A stretch of DNA of 64,000 nucleotides from Apium graveolens (GCF_009905375.1 NC_133650.1:144716476-144780475), one strand, 5' to 3'; shown: positions 36,268 through 48,095, counted from the first letter of the stretch. A program made the numbers and translations. Notes: a model not told the origin generated them from the sequence alone.

Positions 36268-37408
36268 CTCTCGGTTTCCAACAATTGTGTCTGAACTTAT
36301 ATTTGCATTATTCACTGCTTCATTGAAAGTTGCATTCATGATTGTCATATCCTTGATAGGCTGCAAATTACGTAAAAGAGTTTTATAATATAATTGTACA
36401 ATCACTTACACATTTGAATAACTATTCAAAAATTAATAAATAATGACTGCTAAATCTTTTTACTAAGTTTTGTATTGTTTATGTACCTCTGTATTAACGA
36501 CAATCAAAATTAATTTTTGAAATTAAAATTTTGGATCTCTCGTTGACGGTATACTCTGCATTAATTTCATTTGTGTCACTAATAACCTGTAATTAAGAAG
36601 AAATTCATAAATTAATTGAAAGTGTATTTCAGTTGACCACTTAATACATTTTAATCCGAGATAACAATTAATCTTTATACACCTCTTTATTTATATCGGT
36701 GGATCTTGTATTTGGACATATATCTTTCTGTACAACAATATTGGTTTCATTAATCTCAAATGTACATGTCATAACCTACAAGTATACGACAAATTTATAA
36801 ATAACTTAAAATAGAAAGATGTTGTCTTATATTTCATTAACTCATTTTTTAGATTGACAAATACAACTCATTTATTTGTGTAGGTTGTATTATAAGTTTA
36901 AAAAACTAATAAGAAAAATAATATGTAATAAAAATCAACTAATCCAGCAAAAACATAGAACAAAATAACTAATTAGATTGTAGCATTGATTTTTATATTC
37001 TAAATTTTCAAAAAATTAAAATATAGAATCGTTACCTTTCCTCTAGTAGAACATTTTCTTGTCATCCCGTTTGCATCATTATTGAATTTAACATTAATTA
37101 CTTCTTCTTCCTCATCTTTAGAAACCTGTTTAGTTTTACGAGACCACATAGTTTTTTATCAGTTTTATAATACATGAGATTATCTGAAATTTAATAGTTA
37201 TTATATATTACACTTTTACCTCTAATATACATGACATAAATTCTTTTGAATCTGCATTCCTGGTGGCCAGACCAGATTCCTCAGGAGCATCTATTTTAAC
37301 AAGATAAGCCTGTATTTTGGGTAAAGAGTAGCCTAACCAGGAAACATATTTTGGCGTGGCGTGTCGCTGGAAAGTTTGATTGGTTATTGATTTCTCAAGA
37401 AAGAAATA
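36268..37408 (-). pseudogene. Row of short, similar exons in the decayed gene
   Basis: Five predicted minus-strand exons bounded by AG and GT: 37408-37220 (FFLEKSITNQTFQRHATPKY...), 37125-37036 (VSKDEEEEVINVKFNN...), 36775-36683 (VMTCTFEINETNIVVQKD...), 36586-36487 (VISDTNEINAEYTVNERS..., with a TAA near its end) and 36360-36268 (PIKDMTIMNATFNEAVNN...). The last four are 90-100 nt, and three share a start of the type (V/P)(M/I)xxxxxxN, as if one ~31-residue module had been duplicated. Introns are AT-rich, 100-260 bp. I recognise no family for the module. Confidence 0.5.
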
Positions 37409-37564
37409 CTGCACCACTAAAAATAATAATTATTGAAGAGCCAACACTGTAATTTTTCAAAAAGTAGAGAAAAGAATACTGCATCAACAAAAATAATAAT
37501 TATTGAAGAGTAAACACATTAATTTTTTCAAAATTATGTAAACAATCTAGTACAGAGTGCATAC

Positions 37565-38330
37565 CACAAGGAATGATAATGATCTCGAGTAGTGAACCGT
37601 GGATGGATCATGAGACCACCGTTCTTTTGCATTCTTCAGACAATCTATCGGAAAGGCACACCAATTGTAATTCTCCATGTGGTCTCTATCACCGGTAAAA
37701 CGTATATGTTTACTTCTGACATAAGAATTAACAGGGTACTCAATTAAGCATGTTATAAACAAATAGGGAAAGTTCAACTTGAAATTCAAGTCATCAATCT
37801 TGTTAGCAATAAGGTTCTCCACAACAGAACCAACCTGAACCCTAAAGAATTTATCTGTATCATGGTATTGCCTCCTCCATGGCTTGATTATGTCCGCATT
37901 CCTTTTAAACCTAAATTTCTTTGGACCTTTTGGAAGGCCAAGTATTGTATGAACATTATCTTCAGTGATAATGACACGATCACCATTAATAGATAATGAG
38001 TATACCTTTTTCCTTCTGTAGGTTATCTACCAGTTTATAGCCGAGAATAAGAGGATACGTATCAATCCGATAGTAAAGTAAATTTTCCAGTCCAGTCGCA
38101 ATAACCCACTTTCTCTTGCTCGAGGTAGGATTATCCGAAACCATGGTTAGGAAATCTTGTTTAAATTTCATCCTCAAATATGGATATGTGAATTTCATTT
38201 TCTTCGATGATGTATTTCCAATAACATCTGCTTCATCGCCAGAAATCTCATCTCCAGAAATATCTGCTTCATCTTCATCTTCATCTTCATCTTGTTCAGA
38301 AACACTCTTGATTTTTAAAATCTCAATCCC
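37565..38330 (-). pseudogene. Plant transposon-associated domain exon (DUF1985/mobile-domain-like)
   Basis: A 766-nt exon after CTGTAG and before GTATGC. It opens with an acidic repeat (EQDEDEDEDEADISGDE). A globular stretch follows: MVSDNPTSSKRKWVIATGL..., VIITEDNVHTILGLPKGPKK and NYNWCAFPIDCLKNAKERW. Such NWC...L...W blocks, with LGLP upstream, occur in plant proteins with DUF1985/plant-mobile-domain-like regions, often linked to Ulp1 proteases and transposons; this is recalled, not searched. A one-base frameshift near 38010 (after NLQKEK) breaks it. Confidence 0.5.
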
Positions 38331-38417
38331 CTACAGATTAATTTTTTTAAAACAATTAAAAACAATGTCCATCAGATAAGACAGTAACTTTAAATTGCAA
38401 AGAATTAATAACCATAC

Positions 38418-38814
38418 CCCACATAATTCTTCTGTTTCACTCTCCTCGATGTTTTGAAGAACATCTTCATCATCTACCGAATCTGGTTTCATTACGATAC
38501 TTGAAATGTCAGTCCTAATATTATTTTTTTTCCAAAATGTATTGTATATGTGTTAAAATAAATGACCTTTTAATCCCAGGCACTGGCGTATGAGTTTAAT
38601 TGTCTCCAAATCAACATCAAAACCATTAATTTGATTCCCTATTCTGTTTGGAATTGTAAAATCATCTATATACGGAAAAATTTAAAGTTATAAGGAGATT
38701 TTAGTAGAAAAAGCATATAGTAAACACAAATGAAAAATTGTAGCTTTTTTCAATATATTCATCAGATTATTTCGGAAGCCGTCTAGCTCAATCATTGTAA
38801 ACCATTTCTTGTTT
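38418..38814 (-). pseudogene. Linker exons between Ulp1-like core and mobile-domain exon
   Basis: Predicted exons: about 38816-38735 (INKKWFTMIELDGFRNNLMN), 38665-38567 (DDFTIPNRIGNQINGFDVDL...) and 38514-38418 (DISSIVMKPDSVDDEDVLQN...). The last two have good AG and GT boundaries; the 3' edge of the first is unclear. No domain is recognised. They may join the modules on either side or include the start of a second gene copy. Confidence 0.4.
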
Positions 38815-38893
38815 ATCTATATTATATATTATACACTATAACAATAAATTATATGTTAAAACAACAAAGACATGATATCAAGCGTAAACTTAC

Positions 38894-39640
38894 ATATAGT
38901 GGATATCCAAGAACATAACTGAAGTTTTCTGGCAACATTTTCAAGAACAGAGTCATATAATAGAGTACAAAAAAACCACATTTTTTGTTATCCACTTGAC
39001 CTGACACCTGGGGATTGTTTGGTCACAGAACCATTATTTATGTGAAGAGGTTGACAACTACGACTAATTATGTAATAAGTATATACAAGCATACCGGTGG
39101 GGTTGCAAATTTAACATCGGGAGGCATTGTCCCCTTGTACAACATGCGAAGAACACTATTGTTGTGAAAAAATAAAGAAATCAGTAATATTTAAAAAAAT
39201 ATTAAAAAAAAACTGCATATATATCAATTTAATAATGTACAAGTTATAATTTTCTACCTTTTACATGAATTTTTCGACGTACGCTTTAACAAAACCATTT
39301 AAGGAGACCAAATATGTCATAGTGAGTTGTTCTTTATTGCTTCTTGTATATAATCTTTTATTACAGACAACAACCAACACCAAATGGTTCATGTTTGTTG
39401 GCGGAATTAAAGAAAATGTTACATAAAAGTCTTACATTTGATGTTTTACTTTGATGATTAGTCACTTACCACAAGCAGAGGGGAAAGAATGCATACTTCA
39501 CATTCCTCATGTCAAATCTTTGAAACCAGCCGATAACTTTTTCTCTTTTATCTTCATTGGCTTAAAACATTTTTGACCATGATGGATCAACATATATACA
39601 ATAACTTTTAATTTTACTCGGAAGAACATGCCACATTCTC
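38894..39640 (-). pseudogene. Ulp1-like (C48) cysteine protease core, decayed
   Basis: Exon 39640-39470 reads MWHVLPSKIKSYCIYVDPSW..., a stop, then MRNVKYAFFPLCLW before GTAAGTG. The next block (about 39392-39265) reads MNHLVLVVVCNKRLY. A 61-nt exon (39155-39095) gives VLRMLYKGTMPPDVKFATPP. Exon 39007-38894 gives VSGQVDNKKCGFFCTLLYDS. The order FFPL..., NHxxLVVV, then Q-x5-CGFF matches the His and Gln/Cys motifs of Ulp1 (SUMO-protease-like) domains, with Trp after His replaced by Leu. An in-frame stop, a missing acceptor before the His block and the Leu make activity unlikely. Such proteases are common cargo of plant Mutator- and CACTA-type transposons. Confidence 0.5.
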
Positions 39641-40208
39641 CTGATAGAATCAGAAATATATATTATTTTATATGTCATATACAACCACGAATTATAGAAA
39701 TACAAACATTGACAAATGAGCCCGTTGATTGCTAACCATAAAGCATTATTTGTTCAGCTCCTTGTACCTGATGTAAAACAGTAGTTGGACATCACAAAAC
39801 TTTTATGGATCAGCAATATCTGGGTAAAATTGATTAAAGAACCAATCAATTTAAAGAATTAAAATCATGGATATAGCTTAATTGCTACATGCAAGTCAGT
39901 ATTCGTTAGAAAAAAAATGTAATTAAAGACTATTACTACCATTTTAGGACATGTAGCATAGTTCATGCAAATTATAGTTCATGCAAATCAGAAAGATTTG
40001 GGCTAGACTTTCATTGACAATCAAAATCTACTAGAATAATTAGAAGAAACCCCAAACCTATGCATTACAATACTTATGCATAATAACCGTAAATAGAAAT
40101 ACAAGAACTCCAAAATTGTATAAATTCCAATAGTTTAATTAGAAGAACAATTGAAAATAACATGATGAATTATATAAAAACTAAGAAAAAGAATGGAGTA
40201 TGTGTCAC

Positions 40209-40275
40209 CTAATAGGCGTTTCTTGGTAGTTAAGCTTCTAGTTGTCTTCATCGATGCTGAAACCAAATCACACAT
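40209..40275 (-). pseudogene. Possible first exon of the decayed gene
   Basis: ATG at 40275-40273 begins MCDLVSASMKTTRSLTTKKR and ends at a possible TAG|GTGACA donor (40209/40208). It lies upstream of the Ulp1-like exons on the same strand. Only position and frame support it; 39641-40208 shows no exon I can defend. Confidence 0.25.
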
Positions 40276-41385
40276 CTTGTGGTTGCTTTCGACAGACTCG
40301 TCTGTATATGTTCTCTTTGAAGATTCAAAAAAGGGTAAGTAGTTAGTTGACAAATTTGTTATACAGACAATGTAATTAAATGGACACAATAATCGACGCC
40401 AATGGAGCACATTGTGGGTAGTTTCCTTTTTAAAAACCGTTTTATTAGAATTTGTTTATGAGCTTTTATAAATACATTAAAGCACATGGTCAACGGTTAT
40501 TCATGCTTTATTTTTGTATATTTTTAAAATGATGGATTCCTTAATGTCTTTTATAAATTCTAAAACAATTTTTTTTATTTAGGTCTAGTAATCTAGTTCG
40601 AGGGAGGTTAAGTTAATACTATATATTAATTTATGTAACATGTACTTAGCATAAATCGTATAAAATATTCAAGTTATTGTTATGTAAAATAAGAATACAT
40701 TTGTTCAATCCATTAACAATATATTACATAAAAATTTAATTTTTTGTTTATTGCATTAAATTTTAAAAATATATAAATTTTAACTTAATTTCTGAGTAAT
40801 ATGTATATCATCAAAACCGTTTAAATTTATATTTAACAGTTGCAACGTATGTACGGTACACATTTTTTTAATATATATTATAAGTAAAATAATTATTTTC
40901 ATATTTTGAGTTTTTGTTAGTATTGTAATCCCTTTTTAAAGTTGTTAATATAATTAAAAATAGATATTAAATGATGTTTGCAATGCATTTATTTTGGTAT
41001 GACAAAACCATAACTCTCATAAAAAAATTAATTTTGAGATACTTTGTACGACAATTTTTTTATGGTTCTTTCAAGTACATATTTTTTTTTATTCAAACTT
41101 TTTCACTATTTTATTATAACGAAAATCTTTTAGTTGTTTTAAAGTTTATATATTTGGAAATGATGATTTACTAAACTATTTGGCTAGTCTTTGTTTTTGC
41201 ATAATTGTTTTATAAATTTAAGGACTCGTTTCAATGTTTTTAAATACATTTTAGGTATTATTTTTTTTTGAAAATTATGAAACTTTGAATTGCCTTATAA
41301 TTTTTTTGAATTTCCCCTATTAAAAAATTATGAAGGTTTTTAATTAAATACGAATATTCTTTTGAAAAAACTGTTCGTACACTAA
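40276..41385. other. AT-rich intergenic sequence
   Basis: Very AT-rich, with many T and A runs. Short frames lack domains and no terminal repeats or duplications were recognised. It may hold the promoter of the decayed gene to its left, but no specific element can be named. Confidence 0.4.
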
Positions 41386-41985
41386 TAGGCCTGGAAAAAT
41401 GGGTCTAGATCCGACCAACAGAACCGAAATTCTTGACACCGAGATCTGATCTGAGATCTGAATCATACAATCCGATAATTATCCGAAAACCGATTTAAAC
41501 CGATCGGAAAAATACCTGAATGAAAATTTAACCGAAAATGATCCGAAATACAAGATCCGATTATAACTTGGAACCGAATAAAACTGAATAATATATTACC
41601 TGAACTGAATATGCGCGAAATAAGCAAAATTTATACTTTAAACACTTTTAAGTTTATGATAACATACTTTTTTTATCATATTCTTTTGTAAAAGTACATT
41701 ATATTATATTAAAAATACTAAATTAAATAAAAATATTTTTTAAATCTCAAAATTTGAAAAAATAAATAAGTTAGGTTCCGAAAATATCTGAATCGAATTT
41801 AATCCGAACAAAATTTTGTCCGATCTTAATCCAAATTTTATCCGATTTTAATCTGAATTAGACCCGAACCGAATCACATCCGATCTGATCCGAATGATCT
41901 TCAAATATATCATAATCCGAAAGTAAATCCGATCTGAGATTGAACCGATCCGAAACTGAACCAGTTATCCGAATTGCCAGGTCTA
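41386..41985. mobile_element. 600-bp inverted-repeat element (MITE-like)
   Basis: The left end TAGGCCTGGAAAAATGGGT matches the inverted right end TAGACCTGGCAATTCGGAT. The interior is full of short ATCCGA/CCGAA motifs in both orientations, so the whole can fold back imperfectly. No coding frame. An 8-bp duplication is not clear (left GTACACTA, right GATACTTG), so hAT-like origin is only a guess. Confidence 0.5.
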
Positions 41986-42500
41986 GATACTTGATATTTA
42001 AATATGTAGAGGGTAAACCCCTATTAAATTCTGAGAATACGAGTATGATCTATTTTCTTTTGTTTCGATATAATTACTTACTACTCCTATTATTTTTGAT
42101 AAATTATAGTGCGCGTGTGACTAATTTAGTTATAAGATATGATTTCTTTCATTATTTTATTATTTGGTTACTCGTTATGGTATTAGTATTAATTTTAGCG
42201 AGTCAAGGGGAAGATTTTGTAATGGAGTAAATTGAATAAGGATACGTGAATAATTCTTCTTTTAGATAATTAAAAATTGACCGAAAGACGAGTTTAAAGT
42301 AATGTTAGTTTCTCGTAATCTACTATTATTATTTTTCTCGTATCCTGTAAATAAATTATTTGGATAATATCGCTATTTGATTAATATTTGATGAAGTAGT
42401 CAAAATGATTTCAGAGATTAATAATGTTGATTTTAGTTAATTTTATTTTAATTATTATTTCATTTAATTTCAATTAATATTTTTATTTCTTTTTTTTATT

Positions 42501-42705
42501 GTAGGTAACCCGCGGCCGCTATCTGGGTAAATCCTACGGGCTCACGCAATAGCCTGCAAACCACGTGAACCAAGATAAACCGCATTTAAGCGACAGGCTC
42601 TGGCTCAGGAGGCATAATCATAAATTCTCCTCCCGTGGGATTCAAACTTGTGACCAAGAGGATAATTTTTCTCTCTTTAACCAACTGAGCCAACCCTTGC
42701 GGGCC
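42501..42705 (-). mobile_element. tRNA-derived SINE
   Basis: Read on the minus strand: starts GGCCCGCAAGGG, then TGGCTCAGTTGG (A box of a Pol III promoter) and GGTCACAAGTTTGAATCC (B box), and ends GCGGCCGCGGGTTACCTAC near an A-rich tail (T run on the plus strand at 42490-42500). The layout and wording resemble the Au-type SINEs of flowering plants. Family assignment is from memory. Target duplications are not clear. Confidence 0.7.
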
Positions 42706-43099
42706 TTGTTTATTTTAATTATTATTTTCATTTTATTATTTAATTCGGTGGAACCGAATTTTTCATTAAAATAATGTATATAAATAAATTTTATCCTCTT
42801 AAAAAGGTTTTGAATGTTTGAAGAGTAAATGCTTTTAACCTCGTAAAATAATTTGAGCGATTTTTTTTTGTATTAATATTATTTCCAAAAAGAATAAGGT
42901 ATTTTCTTTAAATATATTTTTATTATCTTATAAGGGAGAAGATGCTTCTTAGACAAGATTAGTCCTTAAAATTAAATATGTAACTATACTTGTACCCTTA
43001 AATAAAGTAAGTAAGGGTCCTTATTAGCAAAAGTAGGATTTTAGGGGTATAAATATCTTAAATTGAGAATTAGAGTTCGTTCTCACTTTACTAAAGTTT
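42706..43099. other. AT-rich sequence, nothing recognised
   Basis: No coding frame, repeat or duplication recognised. It may already belong to the 5' LTR of the chromovirus to the right, whose left edge I could not find. Confidence 0.3.
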
Positions 43100-43810
43100 C
43101 TCCCAAAATCTGTAACCCGTAAATACCTAATTAATATCTATAATCAGGAGATGATTTTTGGTGGTTAATCAAGTTTGGATTTTAGATTCTACATTACATA
43201 TCGAATAAGAGGAGCACTAATTACCTATATTTTAAGGTGTTGATCAAGTCATTTTCAAACTTACCAAAAAGGAACCATTTTTACTACTTATTAGATAATG
43301 ATTTTGATCATTTATTCTTTGAATTAATTAATTAAATGAATGACAATTGTGTTGTATTGTATTGTTAATTGCTATTTTTAATTTGGGTAAGAATATTAGT
43401 ATTATTTAGTTTAAGATATAATCAATATTTTGGTATAGAATTAAGACAAAATGGGTAATAATAGTTGTAAATGTTAAGAAGATGGGTATTTGCAATGGGT
43501 TGACGTTGCGTAATTTTGACCCAATTAAATTAGGGTTTGAACCCATAATTTTGGTTTTTTGATTTGGCGAAGCATTGATTGTGAGATGGGTAGAGAAAGA
43601 AGAAGGACGAAGAGAGGATGAGATTGATGTAAGTATTGAGGGAGGAGAACCATCAGAATGGCGGAACCACTGCCACATACTTCCGGCCGGCGACGTGGAG
43701 GTCGGGAGGGGGGGCCGCGATAGAATGAAGGGGAAAGGGGGATCGATTGGGCTCGAGGAGAGGATCATTTTCATGGTAAAATTGAATCAAATGGTGGGGA
43801 AATGAGCCAA

Positions 43811-43815
<5 letters not shown>

Positions 43816-43885
<70 letters not shown>
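43816..43885. repeat. (GA)35 microsatellite
   Basis: Uninterrupted GA dinucleotides, probably length-polymorphic. Purine-rich sequence with GGGG runs lies on both sides. Confidence 0.97.
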
Positions 43886-43888
<3 letters not shown>

Positions 43889-44042
43889 AGGGGAATGCTT
43901 GGGAGCGGTCACCGGTGACGGAATCTGGCCGGTGGCTCGCTGGAATTAATGGTGGGGAAGGAAGGAGGAAGATGATTAAGGAGGGGTAAAATGGTCTTTT
44001 CCTAATTAAATATTTATTTTAAATGTAAATTCAAGAAAGATA

Positions 44043-44043
<1 letters not shown>

Positions 44044-44104
<61 letters not shown>
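44044..44104. repeat. (TAA)n microsatellite
   Basis: About 20 uninterrupted ATA/TAA units. Confidence 0.97.
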
Positions 44105-44105
<1 letters not shown>

Positions 44106-45740
44106 GTGAAAGGGGTGGAGATGTGTAGTATTATTAGTAAATTTTGGAATAAATCTAAAAAGAGTATATGATTATAATAAATAAAAATACTAGGTGAATT
44201 TTATTTAAATAACTATTGGAATTAGATAAAATGAGGGTGTGAGTAACAAAAGGGGGATTAAAAATAGAATAAAATTTTGTTATTTCTTTACGCACATTTT
44301 TGGAATCCTAGCAGACGAGATAAGCATAATTCAGAATAGTATGAATTTAATAATGATAATTATTTTCTAGTACTGCTAAAATAGTTGGGTGAATGATTAT
44401 TTTATTCTTAGAAATTAATCGACATGGAATGCTACTTATATTGGGAAGGTGATTATTTTTCTAAATTGTACGCTAGTTGAAATAAAAATAAAATACAATT
44501 TAAGGGTTATAAGAGGTTGTATTTTGAAATACTTATACTAAAATATTTTGATGTAATTTATTATTTTAGAAATACCCGTGGAATTGTTTAACCCGGAAAG
44601 GTGAATTTTCTCTACTAGTGCGCTAAATATCGGAGACAACGCAAGTTTCTCTGCTCCCTTTCCTATTTGTGACAGTTATATTTATATTTTGCATGTTGAT
44701 GATGAATAATTTTGAACTGAATTCATGAGCCTCACTCGTGATTATTTTCCTTCGACCAAGTTCTCAATAGATGACCCCTTGATAAATTCTTTATTTGTAA
44801 CAAAGAAATAATGTGTATTTATTTATTTGACTGATCCTATCATTCAAGACAATTACTTTACTTTCCATCAGTCGAATATAATTTTCTATGTTCGTCTAAA
44901 TGATTCCAAAGACTTACAACGATACATCTTTCAAATTGATTATTCGATTCCTATCAAATCTGAATTAATCTTTTATCAATACATTGAACCCTTCCAGAAT
45001 TCATGGATGATAAATTAATTATTTATTCTTTCTTTCTATTCTTGCAGAAACACTATTGAATCTATTAATATTCCGAATTTGTTCAAGATGTTCATTTGAC
45101 ATGATTATTCTCATTATTCGAGATGATCCCTGTGCTTGAAGATTATCGATATATTGTTCATATCGACGTTGAAGGAATATCCTTATTAAATCGAGACTGG
45201 TTCATTGTTCGATCCAGAATATGTGATATTATTTTGAATTTGTTGTGATGTGATATGAAGTGAGAATTGAATCGGGATGTGTTTATCTGTACTGGTCAAC
45301 GTGGGGTTTAACCCACAGTATTTATTGTGATAGTCCGATATGTGGACATGTTATTCGGCTCGAGTGTCGCCGAGGGTTAAGATGTTAAATCTTTCTTTTT
45401 ATACTAGCAAGTGTGTGTTAGGCATTCTTATGACGAGCCGTGATCGGGTGAGCGTAAGATTTCCAGGAGGATGTTACACTGTGGTAGTTGATCACATCAT
45501 TGATGTACCGGGAATGGAAAATGACCAGTTAATCTTGAATCAAATGGCTTTGTGCCAGATAAGAGCTTCCTTAAAATCGCGAAGTATTGTTGATTATTCT
45601 TTATTGATTTTAATTTTGTTGCTCTTGGAACCCATTTCCATTATTTTATAATTGTCAGTCATGTATAATTTTGAGCACTCGGTTGCTCAATCTTGCTATT
45701 CTTATATTCTCCAAAATAATGAAAAATGAGGCTAACGAAC

Positions 45741-45974
45741 TGATGAGGATCAAGGAATGAATAAGTTAATTTGGATATGACTATGTGTACTCATTGTGAT
45801 ATTTAATTGGAGAGGACGCAAACATGGGTTATAAAGCTTACTTGGACAACAAGGAATAAAGGAGTTATGCATGAAGTTGGACAAGTAGCTAATTATTATA
45901 TAATTATTAATTAGAATTTTTCTTGCAAGTTTTTACCTTTCGCTTGAAGGAGTTTTTCTTGTTTGAAGCTCTCA
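45741..45974 (+). repeat. Inverted extra copy of the LTR 5' tip
   Basis: TGATGAGGATCAAGGAATGA through CTCAGGA matches the first ~234 bp of the LTR at 48096-48762 read on the minus strand, in opposite orientation to both full LTRs. It abuts the 3' LTR after about 10 bp (AAGAAAT). Confidence 0.85.
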
Positions 45975-45984
45975 GGAAAGAAAT

Positions 45985-46654
45985 TGATGTGGATCGCACC
46001 ACATAGAAAGAAAAGAAGAAAAAAGAAAAGGGATAAAAGAAGAGGATATTTCAAAAGAACACTATCAAGTCAGAAACATGAACTTTAAATTTCAAATTGC
46101 TTAGATCAATCCAAAAACTAAGTAATTCGAATCTAACCTTCAAAACAATCCAGTAATTGAAGTTTAGGGGAAAGAAAAACTACTCATAGTTTATCTCAAA
46201 ACAAAAGTTTTATATCATCCATTGCCTGTCTTACAAGATTACATGAGAGGGGTATTTATAGGCTAAGACAATAACTCAAACATAATAGGAATCCAAGAGA
46301 AATTCAATATCAGCTTGAATTAGCCAATATCTGAATCCTTCTAGGAAACAAATTTAAAAACCAAATCTGAATAGAAAACAGACAAAAATCAAATCCAAAT
46401 AAGAAAATAAAATCCTGAGTGCTTAAAAGAAGAAAAACCCTTTCAAGCGACATGTATAAACTTGTAAGTAAAATAATTAATAATTATATAATAATCAGCT
46501 ACTTGTCCAACTTCATGCATAACTCCTATATTCCTTGTTGTCCAAGTAAGCTTTATAACCCATGTTTGCGTCCTTTACAATTAAACATCACAATGAGTAC
46601 ACATAGCCAAATCCAAATTAATATATGCATTCCTTGGTCAGTTGATCCTCATCA
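45985..46654 (-). repeat. 3' LTR of the gag-only element
   Basis: 670 bp, from TGATGTGGATCG to GATCCTCATCA on the plus strand; the minus-strand polypurine tract ACAAAGGAGAGGAGAA (46655-46670) adjoins it. Confidence 0.88.
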
Positions 46655-46695
46655 TTCTCCTCTCCTTTGTAAAAAACTCGTTCTCAAGTTCTAAA

Positions 46696-47792
46696 TTATT
46701 TAAGAATAAGTACATAACGAGATGATTTCTCGTAGAACTTGAAAGTGTTGAATTGCAATTCCATGACCAATATCTTAGAAAGTAAACTCGAAAGAATAAG
46801 ATAGCTTATTGAGATATGTGCATTTAACAAGTTCTCTATCCACAAAAAATCAATGTGTTCCACCATGATATTGTTGTTTTCTTCGCACACAACCTCATTA
46901 GTTTGAAAAATCTCTTCTAACACCTCTTTCTCATTAACCACATCATTACACACAAACTTAGGAGACACGTCAATTAGATCTTCTTCAATAACCAAGACTT
47001 TCTCAATATGTGACATGATTTCTTCATACTTCTCTGTTATAGCTTCTTTTGGAACTTGGTCTTCTTTTGCAATAGTACTTGGTGTAATCTCAGCTAACAC
47101 CATACAATCAACAAGCAAATTAACATCATTTATCGCATTAGCAGATGTTTCTTCTTCTTCCATGTTTGCTATCTCCTCTTGAGTTTGTTGAGAAAGATCA
47201 AACTTTTGAAAAGTATCCTTTCGATTCTCCGTTTTATCATCTTGTTGATAATTTTCAAATTTCAAAGCTATATTGCAGCCATCTTTAAAAGATATATATG
47301 GACTTGATTTAACTTTTTGATAAATATGCAAATTCAATCCAAGAATAAATCTTCCAATCTTCATGGTTTCGGTCTCCTCCAAGTCACAAATAAGGCGCAA
47401 TCTCTCAAATTTAGAAGTATACTCAGAAACACTCATAGTACCTTGGGACATGGATGTCATCTTCATTATGCATTCTAATTTATAATCCAAAAGAATATAT
47501 TGTGAACAAAGTTTCTTCTTCAAAGATGTCCAAGTCGTAATTTTTTCTTTTCCAGATCTAACTCTTTTTGCGCTTAGATTATCAAACCATAAGCATGCTT
47601 TCTTTATAAGTTTAACACTGCAATCTTGAATATTTTCATCTCAGTCCAACATGTATAAGCAGAAATCTTATCGACTTGTGTAACCCATTCAATAAAATCT
47701 TCTTTGCTACCCAAACCTGTAAAATAACCAAGCTGTATGCCGGGATCATAGACTTCATCACTATCTTTCACCTTAATTAAAATTTTACCCAA
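46696..47792 (-). pseudogene. Gag of the non-autonomous element
   Basis: The upstream part (47792-47604) reads IQLGYFTGLGSKEDFIEWVT...; after a frame change the main part (47523-46696) reads MSQGTMSVSEYTSKFERLRL, the retrotransposon-gag core. A long acidic C-terminal region follows (NMEEEETSANAIND..., EKVLVIEEDLIDVSPKF). No zinc knuckle, protease or RT is seen. Gag alone could package its RNA into particles whose enzymes come from a helper element. Frameshifted, so probably dead. Confidence 0.8.
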
Positions 47793-47905
47793 TGCATCAA
47801 ACCTCGATTCCGTTTAATTAGCAAGCTTTTGAGTACGTTTATCAATCTCATCCAATTTTTCAAGTAATTTTATGAGCCATAAGAAAAATCCGAGGACACA
47901 AATTG

Positions 47906-48030
47906 GTGAACAGTACCCGTGAACAGTGCCAATGAACAGTACCCGTGACAGTAACTCATGAACAATGTCGATGAACAGTAAATTGTGACGAGTACACTCG
48001 TGAACAGTAACTCGTGAATAGTAATTTTTT
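47906..48030. repeat. Short GTGAACAGTA-type tandem repeat
   Basis: About eight imperfect units built on GTGAACAGTA(C/A)CC, between the primer site and gag, in the leader of the element's RNA. Confidence 0.8.
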
Positions 48031-48078
48031 TCTGAAACCTAGATCTTCCAACAATTAAGAAATTGGAGAAAAAACCTT

Positions 48079-48092
48079 GGCTTTTGATACCA
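48079..48092 (-). other. Primer-binding site of the gag-only element
   Basis: Minus strand TGGTATCAAAAGCC, three bases after the 5' LTR end; it resembles the initiator-tRNA site (TGGTATCAGAGC) with changes. Confidence 0.75.
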
Positions 48093-48095
48093 AAT

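Noticed and set aside
41940..42230. 96-codon frame with hydrophobic stretches
   Set aside because: Starts inside the inverted-repeat element and runs into AT-rich sequence; hydrophobicity follows from T-rich codons.
42581..42703. Possible tRNA gene (A- and B-box-like sequence)
   Set aside because: The downstream body, A-rich tail and lack of a cloverleaf acceptor stem fit a SINE rather than a functional tRNA.
42565..42774. 69-codon plus-strand frame
   Set aside because: Lies antisense in the SINE and its tail.
45340..45651. 103-codon frame in the chromovirus 5' LTR
   Set aside because: No domain; located just before the recurrent LTR motif in what should be leader sequence. Partner LTR not visible, so conservation cannot be tested.
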